Source: Candidatus Woesearchaeota archaeon (GTDB lineage Archaea > Nanobdellota > Nanobdellia > Woesearchaeales > UBA11576). Taken from it: 8,170 nucleotides of DNA. The notes under the pieces are model-generated. The model had not been told where the DNA came from. It saw nothing but the letters and a program-made list of their open reading frames with translations, and made no database searches. Of this stretch, positions 6,243 through 8,170 are shown one piece after another. The stretch is from assembly GCA_027083015.1 (NCBI GenBank), contig JALWQS010000026.1, forward strand, positions 1 to 8,170, in the 5' to 3' direction. Position numbers and translations under genes: made by a program. Numbering within the stretch: the first letter of the stretch is position 1; each line of letters starts with the position of its first letter.

Positions 6243-7103
6243 TTAACAGTACCTGCACATGTTTCCTCTTGCTTTCATCTGTATCTTATGGAGTACATTC
6301 TTGCATTTCATGCATTGTCGATAGCTGAAGATAGATATGAGGAATATTAAGGTTATTATCGCAAGGCTTGCAAGACAGAATATACAATAGGCGTATAGTA
6401 CGAATTTTTCTATATATAATAGGTACATCGAGAACAACCACCCTATGCCTGCGAATATCATCATTAGAAAGTTCAGGTGTTTGGGTCTTAGTTTCTTGTT
6501 CATCTTTCTTAAGTTGTATCCTTTCAGAAGTATGACGCTCATGATCAGGAAGTAAAGATAACCCAATGACCCTATGATAGCGTTTGGTATTCCCATAAAG
6601 GTTGCGTAGTCTGATTTGTTCACGACGTCGCAATTGAACTTCGCATTGAACGTGCATATCTCTGAAGCTTCTGGTTTATAATGGAGATATATGAGGTAGC
6701 CCGATACTACAATACCCAGTATTGAAAGCGCTATGATAAGTTTTAGCATCACTTCTACAGGATGAGGTCTTACTTTTAATCGTTTTATGTTTGTTGTTGC
6801 TAATAGTTTCGGTGTTTGTCTGGATGCCTGTTTAGTATTGTGCTTTGTGGTGCTTCTTGTCTGTTTTTTTGTGTTTTTGTTCTTTCTTCTGTTTTTATTC
6901 TTTCTTTTATTATTTACCCGTTTTTTTATGGCTTTCTTGACAGAAGATCTTTTTGTTTTCTTGGATCTTTTTTGTGGTGTTTTCTTGAGTATTTTTTTAC
7001 TTCCTGTTTTACTACGCATTTTACTCTTGGTCTTACCACTATCCTCACCGCTTATTTCACTGACGGTTTTCTTCCCGAATCTCTTAGGTTTCTTTTTTAA
7101 CAT
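6243..7103 (-). CDS. VKOR-family disulfide-bond-forming membrane protein
   Basis: Vitamin K epoxide reductase homologue, functionally like DsbB: it takes electrons from an exported thioredoxin-like partner and passes them to a quinone or similar acceptor in the membrane. The protein is 286 residues. Residues 1-112 are an extremely Lys/Arg/Asn-rich tail, presumably cytosolic by the positive-inside rule. Four membrane helices follow (about 118-140, 172-193, 210-230, 235-258). The first external loop has C150 and C158 and the conserved serine S164 before GIPNA (171-175), and the active CxxC is C240-IF-C243 at the outer end of helix 4. The C-terminal tail adds C264-x2-C267 and C283-x2-C286, not usual for the family. 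All core VKOR residues are kept. It is the first gene of a unit with the thioredoxin-like lipoprotein. The start is set by the TATA spacing. Confidence 0.93.
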   Translation of the reverse strand: MLKKKPKRFGKKTVSEISGEDSGKTKSKMRSKTGSKKILKKTPQKRSKKTKRSSVKKAIKKRVNNKRKNKNRRKNKNTKKQTRSTTKHNTKQASRQTPKLLATTNIKRLKVRPHPVEVMLKLIIALSILGIVVSGYLIYLHYKPEASEICTFNAKFNCDVVNKSDYATFMGIPNAIIGSLGYLYFLIMSVILLKGYNLRKMNKKLRPKHLNFLMMIFAGIGWLFSMYLLYIEKFVLYAYCIFCLASLAIITLIFLISIFSYRQCMKCKNVLHKIQMKARGNMCRYC

Positions 7104-7125
7104 ACTCTTTGTTCCTCATGGAGGT

Positions 7126-7133
7126 TATATAAA
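7126..7133 (-). promoter_or_regulatory. TATA promoter of the VKOR-thioredoxin unit (leaderless)
   Basis: TTTATATA on the minus strand, inside a ten-base AT stretch (7134 down to 7125), has its centre 26.5 bases before ATG 7103. This is the same geometry as the other leaderless genes here. An out-of-frame ATG at 7119 would precede the predicted transcription start and so should not interfere. Confidence 0.65.
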
Positions 7134-7145
7134 AGTTATGGAAGA

Positions 7146-7235
7146 TTAATCAGGCCTAATAGCGGAAAGTTTCATAATTTTATCACAATTATTGGCTTGA
7201 CTGTCGCCACCTCCTGCGATTATGGTCTTGTTCAT
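7146..7235 (-). pseudogene. 29-codon ORF, possible N-terminal remnant of a peptidase S51 / class I glutamine amidotransferase-like gene
   Basis: Nine bases after the cupredoxin-gene stop, an ATG (7235) opens a 29-codon frame that ends at TAA (7148-7146). The peptide begins MNKTIIAGGGDSQ and later has CDKIMKL. The run of small hydrophobic residues followed by GGGDS and then a D-x-I helix resembles the first strand and loop of peptidase S51-type proteins. If so, only the N-terminus survives, because no continuation is visible in the 40 bases before the VKOR start. There is no Shine-Dalgarno site. It could equally be a chance ORF or a short peptide gene; the resemblance is from memory and weak. 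Confidence 0.22.
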
Positions 7236-7244
7236 AGGGATGAT

Positions 7245-7835
7245 TTATCTCACTACAAATGTTCCTTTCATATCTTTCCAGCCTTTCCCTGAATAGACGC
7301 TCTCAAAATACTCAAATTCTCCTTTGGTATCTGCTATAAAATCTACTGTTATGGAATCTTCTGGCGGTACCCGTTCGTTGATCCCGAAGTCTGGCAATGC
7401 GAATCCGTGACCTACATCTGTGCTTGTTACCGTCAGATATACATGGTCTCCTTTATTCACTTCTATGTATTCAGGGTCAAAGCCAAAACGGAACATACGG
7501 ATCACGATCCTTTTCAACCCTGTTTCTTCTTTTTCCTGTGTTTCAGGTATTTCTTCACTTAACGGTTCAAAAGGATTTGACGGAAAAGCAGGTAATTCTT
7601 CTGAAATATTTGTTTCTTGGGTTCCCGCTTGATCACTCGCCTGAACTTGTTCTGTGACTGGCTTCTCTTTGGAAGGATTGTTCGGGATAGTTTTTTCCGC
7701 ATTGTTGGTGCTGCATGCAGTTAGTAATATCAGGCTTAATGCTAACATAGCTGCCAGATTTTTGATCAGGATCTTGCTTGTCACTTTATCTCTTTTCTGA
7801 AGATATTTTTCATGTCTTTTATGTAATATTTCCAT
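7245..7835 (-). CDS. Cupredoxin-like lipoprotein with degenerate copper site
   Basis: Predicted exported protein on the outer membrane face, 196 residues. Numbering from ATG 7835, residues 1-40 are a signal peptide with a long basic start and hydrophobic core ending in lipobox LLTAC (C41). A Pro/Glu/Ser/Thr-rich linker (about 42-105) leads to a beta-sandwich domain (about 107-196) with IVIRMFRFGFDPEYIEVNKG and TSTDVGHGFALPDFGI, typical of the cytochrome-oxidase-II/plastocyanin cupredoxins. H143 is the expected first ligand and M189 the expected methionine. The C-x3-C-x3-H part reads E178, S182, W186, so a normal CuA or type 1 site is unlikely. ATG 7835 has a perfect AGGAGGT site but overlaps lgt by 55 bases. 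GTG 7784, in a GTGA start/stop overlap, would give 179 residues and a compact signal peptide. It is translated from the lgt transcript. Confidence 0.85.
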   Translation of the reverse strand: MEILHKRHEKYLQKRDKVTSKILIKNLAAMLALSLILLTACSTNNAEKTIPNNPSKEKPVTEQVQASDQAGTQETNISEELPAFPSNPFEPLSEEIPETQEKEETGLKRIVIRMFRFGFDPEYIEVNKGDHVYLTVTSTDVGHGFALPDFGINERVPPEDSITVDFIADTKGEFEYFESVYSGKGWKDMKGTFVVR

Positions 7836-8170
7836 AATAGGAAACCTCCTATAAGGATCATGAAGATACTTAGGTATTGTCCTGCCGTGAAGCCCCATCC
7901 TGCAGGGAATACAGGGTCATCGCGCCAGAAGTCTATTATGAATCTTGCTACTCCTACCAGAAACAGCATGTTCATCGATAAGAACCCATCCCTCCACCTT
8001 TTTGTTTTTGTTTTCAGCTGTAGGAATACTAACCACGCAACTATGGTAAATCTTGCTGCTGCTGAATAGAGCACTTGTGGGTGTCGGCATCCTTCATAGC
8101 CCGGAAAGTACCAGCAACCGCTCCATGTCGTCACTTTTCCCGGCAATTCTCCGTTGATGAAGTTTGCTAT
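7781..8170 (-). CDS. lgt: Prolipoprotein diacylglyceryl transferase (C-terminal part; 5' end beyond the window)
   Basis: Membrane enzyme that attaches a diacylglyceryl group to the lipobox cysteine of prolipoproteins. Only the last 129 residues are present; the frame runs off the right edge, so the gene starts outside the window. Visible motifs are NFINGE (8147-8164), part of the Lgt signature that continues into L-x-G-K-V-T, and RHPQVLY (8066-8086). Next come a helix with ARFIIDFWRDD (the family's R-x-x-x-E-F-x-R, with D for E) and TAGQYLSIFMILIGG in the last membrane helix. A short basic tail ends at 7781. The overlap with the following lipoprotein gene implies one transcript and a direct functional link. 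Lgt is typical of bacteria; its presence beside archaeal genes suggests ancient transfer from bacteria, which is an inference. Confidence 0.93.
   Translation of the reverse strand: MANFINGELPGKVTTWSGCWYFPGYEGCRHPQVLYSAAARFTIVAWLVFLQLKTKTKRWRDGFLSMNMLFLVGVARFIIDFWRDDPVFPAGWGFTAGQYLSIFMILIGGFLLWKYYIKDMKNIFRKEIK
7842..7850 (-). promoter_or_regulatory. Shine-Dalgarno site for the cupredoxin-like gene, inside lgt
   Basis: AGGAGGTTT on the minus strand lies within the lgt coding region (encoding Gly-Gly). Its GGAGGT core is eight bases before ATG 7835. It supports that start over GTG 7784, but Gly-Gly codons could produce the match by chance. Confidence 0.5.

Noticed and set aside
6840..7020. Pyrimidine-rich repeats on the plus strand as a regulatory or repeat element
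   Set aside because: They are explained by lysine, arginine and asparagine codons of the VKOR N-terminal tail read from the opposite strand.
7174..7192. Inverted repeat ATAATT / AATTAT with a 7-base spacer, as a terminator or operator
   Set aside because: Only six A/T pairs, no T-run follows on either strand, and such repeats are expected by chance in AT-rich intergenic DNA.

Overview
The window reads as a piece of an archaeal chromosome, most likely from a small-genome DPANN-type (Woesearchaeota/Pacearchaeota-like) lineage. The evidence is an archaeal translation factor aIF-1A, a membrane-anchored archaeal LonB protease, and four promoters in which a TATA box lies about 26 bases before the start codon, the spacing of leaderless archaeal mRNAs. 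The lineage is an inference; the archaeal assignment is firm.

Layout. Bases 1-2044 (+) hold most of an adenosylcobalamin-dependent class II ribonucleotide reductase, cut at its 5' end by the window edge. Bases 2118-2585 (+) hold a small lipoprotein with its own TATA box and Shine-Dalgarno site. Bases 2691-3056 (+) encode aIF-1A and 3140-3475 (+) a small unrecognised protein, both apparently leaderless. From 3575 to the right edge everything is on the minus strand: LonB (3575-5680); a two-gene unit of a VKOR-family disulfide-forming membrane protein and a lipid-anchored thioredoxin-like partner (7103 down to 5783); and an operon of prolipoprotein diacylglyceryl transferase Lgt (cut by the right edge) overlapping a cupredoxin-like lipoprotein (7245-7835). 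A 29-codon ORF at 7146-7235 may be the remnant of a further gene.

How the genes fit together. The minus-strand half looks like a cell-surface and membrane-quality-control neighbourhood. Lgt would lipidate lipobox proteins, three of which are in this window. The VKOR/thioredoxin pair would make and shuffle disulfides outside the membrane, and LonB would degrade membrane proteins from the cytosolic face. The most unusual points are an Lgt homologue in an archaeon, a cupredoxin domain that has lost most of its expected copper ligands, and a VKOR-thioredoxin system split into two cistrons with a lipid anchor in place of the usual fifth membrane helix. Long lysine-rich cytosolic tails on LonB and VKOR, and a T-over-A bias of the plus strand that ignores gene direction, are also notable. 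No rRNA, tRNA, CRISPR array or insertion sequence was seen. No gene-free stretch exceeds 300 bases.
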